NCBI GenBank assembly: GCA_965262485.1 | Contig: OZ253540.1 | Coordinates: 3,658,001 to 3,722,000, forward strand | DNA: 64,000 nt | From: Bin87 sp965262485 | GTDB taxonomy: Bacteria; Chloroflexota; Dehalococcoidia; Lucifugimonadales; UBA3495 | Direction of reading: 5' to 3' | Shown here: positions 42,965 through 51,944 of the stretch, piece after piece | Position numbering within the stretch: position 1 is the first letter of the stretch | Layout of the letters: every line of letters begins with the position of its first letter | The notes under the pieces: generated by a model | Told to the model about the DNA's origin: nothing | The model's input: the letters and a program-made list of their open reading frames with translations, nothing else | Databases searched by the model: none | Position numbers and translations under genes: made by a program

Positions 42965-44107
42965 CTAAGGTTCAACGGAGCCGTCGGTAATCAGGGCTAA
43001 ATTGTGCGGGCGTCGCAACTCGTAACCGGCGCCCGCCCGGTATATGTCGCCATCCACGCTAACCTGGTGCCTATCGTGAAAAGCCCGAATCACAGTGTCG
43101 AAATCCGTCTGTTCAAACTGGACTGACAACCGCATAGGATGTCCTTCCCGCACGTATGACATGACGGCTCGCCCGTCGAACTCATGGGGTTCCCTTACCA
43201 ACTTCACGATATGCGCGATTAGACGCTCATCCAAAAACGGCTCGTTGCGCTGGAAGGATGCGGCGGCTTCTTTCAGGATGTCGGAAGAGTTTACCGTGAA
43301 TGGGAAATTGAGGCTGGGGACATTCGCGGGGCGCGCATTTGACCAGAGCAGGCTGATGTCAATTCCCCGGCCTTTTTCCGCCAGCTCCGCAACTGCGCTG
43401 CACAGATTGGCGCTGACGCCGGCAGATACTGCTCGCTCAAATGGCTCCAGCGTATCGTTGGCGATGGCTTCGCTTACCGCCGAAGTGGCGGATTCCAAAG
43501 CCTTGCCCAGCTGGGAAGTAGCGCGTCGGGGAAAAGGAATATGAAAATCATCCCCAAAGTCTTGCTGTTCTCCAATGCCGGCCGCCACCGGCGAATGTAA
43601 CGCCAGGGCGTAACCGTCAAAATAGTTAGGGAGTGGCTGCACGTTATCAAGATACTTTGATACATTGCCACTCATGCTACCTCGATAAACTGCCTGCGGC
43701 TTTTCTGCGGCGCGTGCGGCGGCAGCGAGCATAGTATAGGCATCGTTAAACATATCCGCGCTTTGCCGCAGTGATAACGACCTCTCGGATTTTCCGTTGC
43801 GCGACCGCAGACGGACGAGATCGCCGCCGGCGCTCACCACATCGTAAAATACTTCCAGTTGCGACTGCTGCTCAACTTCGGCTAACGTGGCAATGGCTTC
43901 GGACATCCGTCGAGCATAATCAGCGGCGGTATCTAAATTGGGAACGATAACATCCCGACTGCGCCCTTCATGCTCCTTCAAGTACAAGCTGGCTCGTCCC
44001 CTGCCCCAGGGGCCGTCATTAATCCAGCCTCGGGATTCCAGGTAGGCGCGCACACTCAAAATCGACAGCGACTCCAACGCCGCCCGGTCGCGGATTGATA
44101 CCTGCAT
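42965..44107 (-). CDS. Unknown protein paired with DUF4365 protein
   Basis: This 380-residue soluble protein starts at ATG 44107 after AAGGAGG. It opens MQVSIRDRAALESLSILSVR and carries EGRSRDVIVPNLDTAADYAR and GGDLVRLRSRNG, followed by a helical stretch and a C-terminal SVDGDIYRAGAGYELRRPHN. I recognise no known domain. It is cotranscribed with, and downstream of, a DUF4365 gene inside a cassette bounded by M16 gene-end copies, next to R-M and Mrr genes. A defence effector or sensor role is a reasonable hypothesis; nothing in the sequence proves it. Confidence 0.8.
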   Translation of the reverse strand: MQVSIRDRAALESLSILSVRAYLESRGWINDGPWGRGRASLYLKEHEGRSRDVIVPNLDTAADYARRMSEAIATLAEVEQQSQLEVFYDVVSAGGDLVRLRSRNGKSERSLSLRQSADMFNDAYTMLAAAARAAEKPQAVYRGSMSGNVSKYLDNVQPLPNYFDGYALALHSPVAAGIGEQQDFGDDFHIPFPRRATSQLGKALESATSAVSEAIANDTLEPFERAVSAGVSANLCSAVAELAEKGRGIDISLLWSNARPANVPSLNFPFTVNSSDILKEAAASFQRNEPFLDERLIAHIVKLVREPHEFDGRAVMSYVREGHPMRLSVQFEQTDFDTVIRAFHDRHQVSVDGDIYRAGAGYELRRPHNLALITDGSVEP

Positions 44108-44120
44108 TGCGACGCCTCCT

Positions 44121-44567
44121 TTACACACTTTCCATTAGTGAATGGAGTTGTTCGCTGTTGAACACATTAGTCACTGGTATTTGAACGGTGACTGAGGTTG
44201 TATTAGGCACTGGGGGATGTTCTTCTAGTAAGAGCCAATACGCGCAATGGCGCAGGCAAAGTTCATCCTCAGTTTGATGCAACCATTGACCGTTATCCCG
44301 CGGCATCAAAACGACAATCAAAATGCGCATAGCGCTGGGAGTTGCATCCCGCAGAATGTCGTAATTTCGTACTGGTAAAGGAAAGTGCAGATGGCTATCC
44401 CGTTGAATATCGTCTGCTGTTGATTTGGCTTGGAAGTCGATTCGTGATCTTCGACCCGCGTCGTCCATCAGTGTGCCGTCAATGCCGGTATCAGTTTCCG
44501 GTCTGGCCACTTGATAGCCGGCCTGCGCTGCCACTGCTCTGATGTGTGCCAGGGAAAACTGTTCCAT
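44121..44567 (-). CDS. DUF4365 nuclease-like protein
   Basis: This 148-residue protein is essentially one DUF4365 domain. The core reads ETDTGIDGTLMDD...RIDFQAKST, the Asp...Gln-x-Lys pattern of the PD-(D/E)xK nuclease fold, after an N-terminal helix HIRAVAAQAGYQVARP. Similar domains occur in defence islands next to varied partners. It is 13 bp upstream of the 380-residue unknown gene on the same strand. Predicted activity is DNA or RNA cleavage, not demonstrated. Confidence 0.78.
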   Translation of the reverse strand: MEQFSLAHIRAVAAQAGYQVARPETDTGIDGTLMDDAGRRSRIDFQAKSTADDIQRDSHLHFPLPVRNYDILRDATPSAMRILIVVLMPRDNGQWLHQTEDELCLRHCAYWLLLEEHPPVPNTTSVTVQIPVTNVFNSEQLHSLMESV

Positions 44568-44652
44568 CTGCTGGTTAGGCGTAATCGTATGCCATTTATA
44601 TGATAGGCTCCGCTCCGCCGGCGTGCAACGGGCCGTCGCCAGTCTCTACCCC

Positions 44653-44763
44653 ACCGCCTGACCATCCTTGTGGTGGGCGACCGGGAGCGGATCGAGCAGC
44701 CGCTGCGAGACCTGGGCCACCCCCTACCGGCGCTGGACGCCGAAGGAGCGGTGGTGGGGTGAT
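44653..44763 (+). repeat. 3' end of M16 gene, copy 3 of a direct repeat
   Basis: This 111-bp copy of 40819-40928 carries about four base changes and extends 22 bp farther upstream than copy 2. It ends at the peptidase stop codon. The Mrr-like gene follows. Confidence 0.9.
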
Positions 44764-44779
44764 ACTGTGGGTTAAAGCG

Positions 44780-45694
44780 TTACGCCTCGGCAAAGTAGTT
44801 TTCATCTAACTCTTTGATTTGGTACGTAACCCTGGTCACCACACCCACATCGTACTCGATCATCAGACGGGCTAATTCCTGTCCGTCGATCAACCGAATG
44901 TTTTTGCCGTTTCTTTGAGAATTTGCCGCAGTTCTCCGAGCACCGTCGTTGAAGCGAGACGTTGTGATGAATACGCCCTTTGTTGCACCGTGAGGATCAA
45001 GGCTGCCCGAAAAGTTTCGGATTTCCGGCTCGCCGATTTGAGCAGTATCCCATCGCTTTGCTTGGATGTAGACCTTCTCAAATCCAAGCCTATCCTGGCT
45101 GATAATGCCGTCAATGCCACCATCTCCGCTGCCCCCTACACGTTGGCCTCTGCCATATCCGATTTTGACTAGCAGGTCAATCACCAGCTGCTCAAAGCGG
45201 TCAGGGAAAACCGCCTTTAAGCTTTCCAACAACTCATCGGCGAGCTTACTCTGTAGTTCCTCGTATATCAGGCCGATTTGCTCATCCGGTATAGCGGTTT
45301 CAAGATTTATGGGAGTCGATAGCGTGGCCCGGGAAAACCCGGCTAAATCCTCCTGTTGACGTTCTATAGCCAGCATTTTGATATGGGCCAGGTTAGCGGA
45401 GCCGGTCTGCTCCTGAAGGTACCGGCGGCCTTGATCAGTAATCTGATAGCGTCCGCGCCTCTCGTTTGGCACCGTATCAAGCAACCCGCTCTGTTTCAAT
45501 AGATAAACCGAGTACCGAATATGCTTGTCAACCCGCAAGGCTCCGGACGGTATTCGCTCTTGCAGGTCGTCGTTGCTCAATGCGAGCAGAGGCGTCAGTT
45601 CCGTCAGAAATTCAATAGTAGACAAGCTGCCTTTGCTACGGGCAGCAATTTCCAGGATAGGCCGCAGAAAAGCGCTTTGGGGCGGCAAGGCCAT
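44780..45694 (-). CDS. Mrr-like restriction endonuclease
   Basis: This 304-residue protein has the Mrr layout. An N-terminal winged helix (RPILEIAARSKGSLSTIEF, YSVYLLKQSGLLDTV, RRGRYQITDQGRRYLQ) is followed by a PD-(D/E)xK domain: GYGRGQRVGGSGDGGIDGII, then VYIQAKRWD with Asp and Gln-x-Lys as catalytic residues, and GVFITTSRFN. Mrr cuts DNA containing modified bases. It lies just after copy 3 of the M16 gene end, so three restriction-type genes are adjacent. Confidence 0.9.
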   Translation of the reverse strand: MALPPQSAFLRPILEIAARSKGSLSTIEFLTELTPLLALSNDDLQERIPSGALRVDKHIRYSVYLLKQSGLLDTVPNERRGRYQITDQGRRYLQEQTGSANLAHIKMLAIERQQEDLAGFSRATLSTPINLETAIPDEQIGLIYEELQSKLADELLESLKAVFPDRFEQLVIDLLVKIGYGRGQRVGGSGDGGIDGIISQDRLGFEKVYIQAKRWDTAQIGEPEIRNFSGSLDPHGATKGVFITTSRFNDGARRTAANSQRNGKNIRLIDGQELARLMIEYDVGVVTRVTYQIKELDENYFAEA

Positions 45695-45899
45695 TTCGCA
45701 TCTCGCTCAGAGTGGATTGCATTACCCTGCACTGAGCGAATTTTTGTGATGGCGCATTAATTCGCTCAGTGGGTACTCAGGTGCCCATCTTAGCAATGCC
45801 TTCGTGCCGTTACAATCCTGGAACGACGACCATGGCTGCGCGAAACTGTCGTTTGGAGTACGCCTGTAGTGGATGGCAACCTCGTCGTTGCTACGGTCG

Positions 45900-45945
45900 T
45901 CGTTACTGGAATGGGATTGCCACGTCGCTACGCTCCTCGAAATAA
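45900..45945. repeat. Degenerate family B repeat fragment
   Basis: GGATTGCCACGTCGCTACGC, then TCCTCGAAAT, matches the right arm of family B in inverse. The remainder of 45695-46013 shows no supportable gene. Confidence 0.45.
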
Positions 45946-46013
45946 CAAACAGGCTACCAACCAGGATTTTGCACGGCCCAATGCAATCTGGAAATTACAA
46001 ACCAGTTCTCGGT

Positions 46014-46295
46014 CTAGACGCACATTTCACGGATTTTTGGGTATTGCTCGAGCAAGATCTCGGCATCTCCGGGATCAACCTTGCTTTCTGAACGCCACAA
46101 GTACATGTCGCTTACGTGGAGAACAATTGCTGCTCGTTGCTGTTCATCCAACTCGGACCATGGCTTCAATTGGTATCCCAGAGGCAACGCTCTGTTCAAG
46201 GCGTCGTAAAGGAACCAATCTGGGTCGTCACGCAGTTTAGACAAGAGAAATTGACCAAAATTTCCTTCCGTCTGACCTTCGGGATTCTCTTCCAT
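46014..46295 (-). CDS. Small hypothetical protein
   Basis: This 93-residue acidic protein (MEENPEGQTEGNFGQFLLSK...DPDWFLYDALNRALPLGYQL, ending in a Met/Cys tail) has a strong AGAGGAGG before the ATG. No domain is recognised. The W/Y-rich middle and acidic ends look like a compact soluble protein. It lies between Mrr and RNase PH, on the same strand as both. Confidence 0.65.
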   Translation of the reverse strand: MEENPEGQTEGNFGQFLLSKLRDDPDWFLYDALNRALPLGYQLKPWSELDEQQRAAIVLHVSDMYLWRSESKVDPGDAEILLEQYPKIREMCV

Positions 46296-46426
46296 GTGAA
46301 TCCTCCTCTAAATAGAAATGGAAACTATGACGTTAGTCACTAATAAGTAGGATCGATCCTGCTGGGTGTACGATTATTCGACAGGCTATACCGGAAAGCA
46401 AACAGTATTTCAGGTATCCTACCACG

Positions 46427-47155
46427 TCACCCCACCGCCCCCCGCTGCTCCGCGAATAGTTGCTCGATGCCGCGGGCGGCCAGGGATAGTGCGTCTGAAA
46501 CCCGCTCGCGGGGGAACGGCGCGCCCTCGGCGGTGCCCTGGATTTCTACGACGGCGCCGGCGTCGGTCATCACGATGTTGAAATCGGCCTGGGCGGCGGC
46601 GTCTTCGCTGTAGTCGAGATCGAGGAGCAGGTTGCCGTCCAGCAGGCCCACGCTGACCGCCGCGACGGCGCACCGCAGCGGCGCGTGCGGCAGGGATCCG
46701 CTGTCGACCAACCCGCTTAGCGCCTGGTGCAGAGCGACCCACGCCCCGGTTATGGCGGCGGTGCGGGTGCCGCCGTCGGCTTGCAGCACGTCGCAATCGA
46801 GATAAATCGTGCGTTCGCCCAGGGCGGCCAGATCGATGGCGGCCCGCAGGGAGCGTCCGATGAGGCGCTGGATTTCCTGGGAACGGCTGGCGGTGCGTCC
46901 GGTGTCCCGGTCGCGGGAACGGCGCGATGAGGTGGCCCGGGGCAGCATATCGTACTCGGCGGTTATCCAACCGGAGCCGCGCCCACGCATCCAGCCGGGC
47001 ACCTGCTCCTCCACCGAGGCGGCGCAGAGCACGGCGGTGTCGCCCATCTCGATCATCGCTGAGCCTTCGGCGGACAGCTGGCAGCCGGTGGTGATGCGGA
47101 CGGGACGCAACTGGTCCCAAAGCCTGCCATCGGCGCGTAGCAGTGTTTCGGTCAT
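46427..47155 (-). CDS. rph: RNase PH
   Basis: This 242-residue phosphorolytic 3'-5' exoribonuclease trims tRNA 3' ends. It has RADGRLWDQLRPVRITTGC, GSAMIEMGDTAVLCAASVEE, the MLPRATSSRRSRD loop, QEIQRLIGRSLRAAIDLAAL and DCDVLQADGGTRTAAITGA with phosphate and metal ligands. The start is set at 47155 because the family begins here; the frame upstream is Cys/Arg-rich shadow. Length is normal. The neighbouring comEC gene is on the same strand after 105 bp. Confidence 0.95.
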   Translation of the reverse strand: MTETLLRADGRLWDQLRPVRITTGCQLSAEGSAMIEMGDTAVLCAASVEEQVPGWMRGRGSGWITAEYDMLPRATSSRRSRDRDTGRTASRSQEIQRLIGRSLRAAIDLAALGERTIYLDCDVLQADGGTRTAAITGAWVALHQALSGLVDSGSLPHAPLRCAVAAVSVGLLDGNLLLDLDYSEDAAAQADFNIVMTDAGAVVEIQGTAEGAPFPRERVSDALSLAARGIEQLFAEQRGAVG

Positions 47156-47260
47156 GGGGTGATGGCCCTCACGTGGTTGTTCTGGCCGTACTCGCCTGCT
47201 GCAATCCTTCTCAATGACACCGGCGCAATGAAACCGGCAGACTCGGCAGTATAGCACCGG

Positions 47261-49729
47261 TTATCGTGAAGGCGGATTGGCCGTTTCAACCCATAGGTTT
47301 TGCCCATCGCTCACAAATTCTATCGTGCCGTCGCGGGCCGTGAGAAACACCTGACCGGCGGGCACGTACGATTCCAGCCTCTGCATCACGTCGGGATGGG
47401 GATGGCCGAACTGGTTGCCTTCGCCGGCTGAAATAACGGCGCTCCGGGGATTTACGGCTTGCAGGAACCGTTCCGTTGTGGACGTACGACTTCCGTGATG
47501 TCCAACCTTGAGCACATCGGCCGTCAGCAGATTGCGGTGGGTAGCCACCAGATACCGTTCCACGTCAGATTCGATGTCCCCGGTGAGCAGGAACGTAACC
47601 GTCCCGTGGGTCAGGCGGACCACCAGGCTGCCGTTGTTGGGAGTGCGAGCCACACCCTCCGGCGGGGCGCCGGGCGGTGGATAGAGAACCTCCAGCAAAA
47701 CCTCGCTGCCCAACGCCACCCGGTGTCCGTAGCGCAGCGAAACCGGAGACAGTTGCCGGGCGGCTAGGACGGACTGCCATTGCGGGTACAGCGCGCTGTC
47801 TGGACCAACGATACCGTGCGCCACCAGATTCGCATCGTACCGTTGCAACACGGCCAGCAAACCACCCACATGGTCGGCGTCCAGATGCGTTGCCATCGCC
47901 ACATCCAGAGTGCGGTCGCCGGCGGGCAGCAAATTGCCCAATTCGGTCAGGGTCGTTTCACCGTCGGGGCCACCGTCCACCAGCATCTGGCGTCCATCCG
48001 GCGTGACGATGAGGATCGCATCGCCCTGTCCAACATCCAGCGCATACACGTGCAGCCTGCCATCGGCGTGGGCCGAGGCCAGCCGGCCGATCAGCAATAA
48101 CGCAATAAGCATTGAGACCGGAACCAACGCCATTGCCGCCGCCGCCACACCGGTGGGTCGCCATCGCCCGCGTCGCTCCAGCCTGGAGGTCAGGCGGCGC
48201 ACACTTCGCAGCGACGCCAACCAGATCAATACCCCCATCGCCACGTACCAGGCTATCGCCATCGGGACGGTCAGCCAGTCGGTGGGGAGCAGGACGTCAG
48301 GCATCGCCCGGGCCAGTTCGATCAACCAGGACAGACTGCCCCAGGCCAGCAATCCGGGCCCGGCGGCAATCGTGGTTGACACCAACCCCGCCAGCGCCGT
48401 AACCGCCGTTGTCACCAGTGCAGCCGGCAAGGCTGGCATCGCCAATATCGTCGCCGGCACGCTCATCAGTGGCACGGCGCCGAAATGCCAGGCCACCAGG
48501 GGCATCGTCGCCAGCGAGGTCATTACCGAAATGACCAGTGAGGCGACCAGCAACGTCGCGCCATACTGTCCCCATCGCGCCGCCCAGGCATCCGATGCCG
48601 ACCATCCGGCGGTGGCGAACGACGACATCGCCGTGATTATTGGAAGGGACAGAACCACGCCGGTCATGGCTGCGAAACTGAGCTGGAACGACAGGCTCGC
48701 CAGCAACCAGGGATCGACGGCCAGCATGGCCGCCGCCGCCAGGAGCAAGGTGGTGGGCATCCTGATGCCGCGCCCGAACAATGGCTGCAACAATACCAGC
48801 GTACCCATGATGGCCGACCGGACGACCGGGGGGTCTAACCCCGATAGCGTAGCGTAGGTCCACACGATGAGGGCAGCAGCCACTATCGCCCACGGATTGC
48901 CGCGCCCGGCGATGCATCGGCCCAATCCCAACGACAGGGCCATGACAACGCCCACGTGCAACCCGGAAATTGCCAGCAGGTGGGACATACCGGCGTCACG
49001 GAATGATTCCCGAAGCGCCGGGGGCAATTCGGCGCGAATGCCCAGCAGCAGGGCCTGCGCCAATCCTGACTGCGGCGCCCCTACCGATTGCTGTATCCCC
49101 TGCGCCAGCGCTCCCCGCACCCGGTGCAGCGCCGCCGCGGCAAACGATCCTCCGCCGGTGTCAACCAACTGGGACTGCCGCGCCCATAACACGCCTGAAA
49201 TCTGCTGCGATTCCAGGTAGGCGGCGTAGTCAAAATCGCCGATGGGCTGGGGCCTTTCCAACCGACCCGACAGACGGAGGGTGTCTCCATAGCGCAGATA
49301 CGGCGGCGACCTTTGGGCAACCAGTTCCGGCGGCGGCAGGGTATAGACCTGAAGATTGGTTCCCGCCGGCACGTCGCTTTGCAACGGGTCGTCAGCAGCC
49401 AACGCGCGCCCGCGAAACCTGAGGCGGCTGCCGGCTGACTCCGGGGCGTCGGTGACCATGAGGGTGACCGTTACATCGGCGCCGGTGGGCACGATGGGCA
49501 GCGGCGGGGCCGCTGACGCTTCAACTCGCCAGAACCCCAATAGCAGCGCCGCCGCCACCAACATGGGCGCGGCCGGCAATCGCAATTGCCGCAGACCCAC
49601 CGCCAGCGTCAGCGCAGCCAGCCCCAGCAGCAGTACGGCGATGGGCGCGCCCGACGGAGCCTTGAGCCAAACCGCCAAACCCACGCCGGCAACAAACGTC
49701 GCCAGGGTCGCCTCGGGGAATAGCCGCAA
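47261..49729 (-). CDS. comEC: ComEC/Rec2-type DNA internalisation protein
   Basis: This multi-spanning membrane protein of about 820 residues carries a DUF4131-like N-terminus, a competence domain (LLLGIRAELPPALRESFRDA, GMSHLLAISGLHVGVVMA) and a C-terminal MBL-like domain (YALDVGQGDAILIVTPDGR, THLDADHVGG). ComEC moves single-stranded DNA across the membrane. The start is uncertain: I chose TTG 49729 near the first membrane helix. The frame is open further upstream but is a shadow of comEA there. The order comEA-comEC is the conserved one, giving a probable operon. Confidence 0.88.
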   Translation of the reverse strand: MRLFPEATLATFVAGVGLAVWLKAPSGAPIAVLLLGLAALTLAVGLRQLRLPAAPMLVAAALLLGFWRVEASAAPPLPIVPTGADVTVTLMVTDAPESAGSRLRFRGRALAADDPLQSDVPAGTNLQVYTLPPPELVAQRSPPYLRYGDTLRLSGRLERPQPIGDFDYAAYLESQQISGVLWARQSQLVDTGGGSFAAAALHRVRGALAQGIQQSVGAPQSGLAQALLLGIRAELPPALRESFRDAGMSHLLAISGLHVGVVMALSLGLGRCIAGRGNPWAIVAAALIVWTYATLSGLDPPVVRSAIMGTLVLLQPLFGRGIRMPTTLLLAAAAMLAVDPWLLASLSFQLSFAAMTGVVLSLPIITAMSSFATAGWSASDAWAARWGQYGATLLVASLVISVMTSLATMPLVAWHFGAVPLMSVPATILAMPALPAALVTTAVTALAGLVSTTIAAGPGLLAWGSLSWLIELARAMPDVLLPTDWLTVPMAIAWYVAMGVLIWLASLRSVRRLTSRLERRGRWRPTGVAAAAMALVPVSMLIALLLIGRLASAHADGRLHVYALDVGQGDAILIVTPDGRQMLVDGGPDGETTLTELGNLLPAGDRTLDVAMATHLDADHVGGLLAVLQRYDANLVAHGIVGPDSALYPQWQSVLAARQLSPVSLRYGHRVALGSEVLLEVLYPPPGAPPEGVARTPNNGSLVVRLTHGTVTFLLTGDIESDVERYLVATHRNLLTADVLKVGHHGSRTSTTERFLQAVNPRSAVISAGEGNQFGHPHPDVMQRLESYVPAGQVFLTARDGTIEFVSDGQNLWVETANPPSR

Positions 49730-49758
49730 ACTTCGCTGGGCGGACGGAAGCCGCAGAC

Positions 49759-50442
49759 CTAGCGTGAACTGACGGTAATCATGCCGGATATGCGGCCATA
49801 AATGCCGTCGCCAATGCCGGCAACATCCGTGATGCCTTGCGCCGAACCGAACGGCCCGGTCTGATTCCGGTGCGCCACAATTTCCCGCGCCCGCACCGTT
49901 CCGATGCCGGGCAGGGTTTCCAGGCACATCGCGGTTGCCGTGTTGATGTTGACCGGATAGCCGCACGTGGGCGCTGGCGTCACTAACTCGGCATTGCCCG
50001 GTTGGGCCGCGTGCTGCGCTGCGGACATCGACACGTCTACGTTGGCCGGGATTTGGTATTTGGCAGCGTCAGCCAGGTATTCGGCCATGTTGACGCGGTT
50101 GAGGTCAGCATTGCCGGTTGGCCCACCCGCCGCGGCCACGGCATGGTTGAGGCGTTGGCCCGCCTCCATCTCATATACGCCGGGGTTGACCACTTCGCCG
50201 GTAATATAGACGGCAATGAGCGCCGGTTCAACGGGATTTGCGCCGCCGGTATCCGGTGTGTCTCCGCCCGCCACGGCGCCGGCGGTGTCGCCTTCCGATT
50301 CGGCTGACGGCAGAATTTGCACCGCCGACGCGCTGGGGGAGTCATCGCCCAACAACATCCAGGCAGACACTATCAGCAACGCCACCGCCAGCGCGCACGA
50401 TGCCAGCACCGTTACCAATCGCTTGCCGCCACTGAACTTCAT
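49759..50442 (-). CDS. comEA: ComEA-type DNA receptor with SLBB and helix-hairpin-helix domains
   Basis: This 227-residue protein starts at MKFSGGKRLV. One N-terminal membrane anchor (about residues 10-30) is followed by a low-complexity linker, an SLBB domain (VYITGEVVNPGVYEMEAGQR) and a C-terminal tandem HhH (VNINTATAMCLETLPGIGTV, AREIVAHRN, GITDVAGIGDGIYGRI). It binds incoming DNA outside the membrane for ComEC. The upstream frame beginning at 50484 is not needed. Confidence 0.9.
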   Translation of the reverse strand: MKFSGGKRLVTVLASCALAVALLIVSAWMLLGDDSPSASAVQILPSAESEGDTAGAVAGGDTPDTGGANPVEPALIAVYITGEVVNPGVYEMEAGQRLNHAVAAAGGPTGNADLNRVNMAEYLADAAKYQIPANVDVSMSAAQHAAQPGNAELVTPAPTCGYPVNINTATAMCLETLPGIGTVRAREIVAHRNQTGPFGSAQGITDVAGIGDGIYGRISGMITVSSR

Positions 50443-50712
50443 GCCAACAACGTTACCCCAACAGCCGGGCGAATAGCCGGCCACGGGTGTCCCAACTGGT
50501 CATCCGACCGCACACTTCGTCACTTGACCCGTCACCGACTATGAACGCATTAAAACACATCGATCAACAATTTCGCCGTATGATGCGGATACAAGTTTTT
50601 ATGATTTTTAGAATTTTTTATGAATACACTCCCTGGAGATACCGACACCTTACCACAGGGGGCAGGCGGCAAACCGCATGATGGACGCGAGAGTATGGTC
50701 GAAACGACACCA

Positions 50713-50919
50713 TGAACCTTTGGTCAGGGCAAACGCATTCTAATATAATCGGCTTTGCAGGCGTCCGTCATTCCCGCGAAAGCGGGAATCCAGGTCGTTT
50801 GCTTGTACGTCAACTGTATGGAAGCAGGCTGTATGGATTCCCGCTTTCGCGGGAATGACGGTGGTTACGGGAATAACGGTGGTTAATTGGTCCATATGCG
50901 ATAGTCCTGAACCTTTGGT
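50713..50919. repeat. 12-bp direct repeats flanking a family A element
   Basis: TGAACCTTTGGT occurs at 50713-50724 and 50908-50919, on both sides of the inverted pair at 50765-50861. It may be a target duplication or a chance repeat. The rest of 50443-51054 is AT-rich and I see no gene in it. Confidence 0.45.
50765..50861. mobile_element. Family A MITE/REPIN-like element
   Basis: The 97-bp span is framed by a 28-bp perfect inverted pair (50765-50792 and 50834-50861) containing the TTCCCGC-GAAA-GCGGGAA core. The same paired unit sits in the nested element at 37052-37198. Pairs of REP hairpins in inverted orientation are the REPIN layout. No RAYT-like transposase is in the window. Confidence 0.7.
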
Positions 50920-51054
50920 GAAGCGGCGGTGTGCGGTTTGCAGTTAGCGTGTAAACTATGGCTGATATTGATCAATCGCCGCGATTGCCCGGCGGGGATG
51001 GCAACCGAGCCCCCGCGGATTGGCGCAATCCGAATACCCGGGAGGTACAACGCC

Positions 51055-51930
51055 ATGTTGGTAAACCTGATCACCCTGACCGCCGCCGACGGCATGGAGC
51101 TTGACGGCGCGTTCTTTGAACCCTCCGGCGACAAAGCGCCGGTCGGCCCGGTGGATGCCGTGCTGTGTATCCACGGCTCCGGGCGTAATTTCTACACCGG
51201 CGCCACCGCGCAGATGGCGGACGACCTGCGCAACCTGGGTTACGGGGCATTGTCGCTGAACACCCGTGGACACGACACCGTGTGGGTGAACCGGCAAACC
51301 GGAGTAGCCGAGGGTAACGCCTACGAGATTCTCGACAACAACCGGCAGGACTTGCGGGCCGGCATCGATTACCTGGCCAGCCGCGGCTACCAGCGCATCG
51401 CCATCCTGGGGCAGAGCATGGGGGCGGTTAAGGTGGCCTACTATGCCGCCGTGGAAGACGACCCACGAGTCGCCACGGTGATACCGGTGTCGCCGGTGCG
51501 CCTGTCCTGCTCGTACTACCTGGAATCCCCCGACGCCGAGGAATTTCGCGCCAACCTGGAAACCGCCGACCGGATGGAAGCGGAGGGCCGCGCGATGGAT
51601 CTTTTCTACGTAGACTTTCCCATCAAGGAAGTGTTCTCCGCAGCCGCCTATCTGGACAAGCACGGCCCGCCGGAACGGTACAACATCATCCAGCATGCTC
51701 CCCAGATTACGGTCCCGCTGTTCGTGCTGTCAGGTTCTGAGGAAACCCACACCCGCCTGCTGGACGCGCCGCGAGACATGGTGACCGCCGCCGTGAACAG
51801 TCCCCGCGCCGAGTATCTGGTTTTAGAGGGAGGCAACCATTCCCTCACCAACATGATGCCCGCCGCCAGCGCCGCGGTGTCCAACTGGCTGGCGTCTTTG
51901 CAGACACAAACGGCGGCGGCGGCCGTCTAA
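51055..51930 (+). CDS. Alpha/beta hydrolase
   Basis: This 291-residue alpha/beta-hydrolase-fold protein starts at ATG 51055 with GGGAGG upstream. The nucleophile elbow is LGQSMGAVK (Ser in GQSMG), the oxyanion region VLCIHGSGRNFYTG, and the late His in EGGNHSLTNMM. The fold suits an esterase or lactonase. The next gene follows 14 bp on and encodes TrmO, probably as neighbours rather than pathway partners. Confidence 0.87.
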   Translation: MLVNLITLTAADGMELDGAFFEPSGDKAPVGPVDAVLCIHGSGRNFYTGATAQMADDLRNLGYGALSLNTRGHDTVWVNRQTGVAEGNAYEILDNNRQDLRAGIDYLASRGYQRIAILGQSMGAVKVAYYAAVEDDPRVATVIPVSPVRLSCSYYLESPDAEEFRANLETADRMEAEGRAMDLFYVDFPIKEVFSAAAYLDKHGPPERYNIIQHAPQITVPLFVLSGSEETHTRLLDAPRDMVTAAVNSPRAEYLVLEGGNHSLTNMMPAASAAVSNWLASLQTQTAAAAV

Positions 51931-51944
51931 TCCGCACATCTGAC

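Noticed and set aside
42808..42990. Short plus-strand ORF covering copy 2 of the M16 gene end
   Set aside because: The Pro/Arg-rich reading is the out-of-frame translation of the duplicated peptidase end.
40929..44652. An integrase or transposase hidden inside the defence cassettes
   Set aside because: I checked all longer frames between the M16 gene-end copies and saw only the methylase, NotI-type, DUF4365 and unknown genes.
46419..47120. Arg/His-rich 233-residue ORF overlapping RNase PH
   Set aside because: It is a shadow on the same strand in another frame; rph is unambiguous.
50527..50700. AT-rich stretch upstream of the alpha/beta hydrolase considered as an origin or small RNA
   Set aside because: No DnaA-box cluster, terminator or conserved fold is visible; it may just be lower-GC intergenic DNA.
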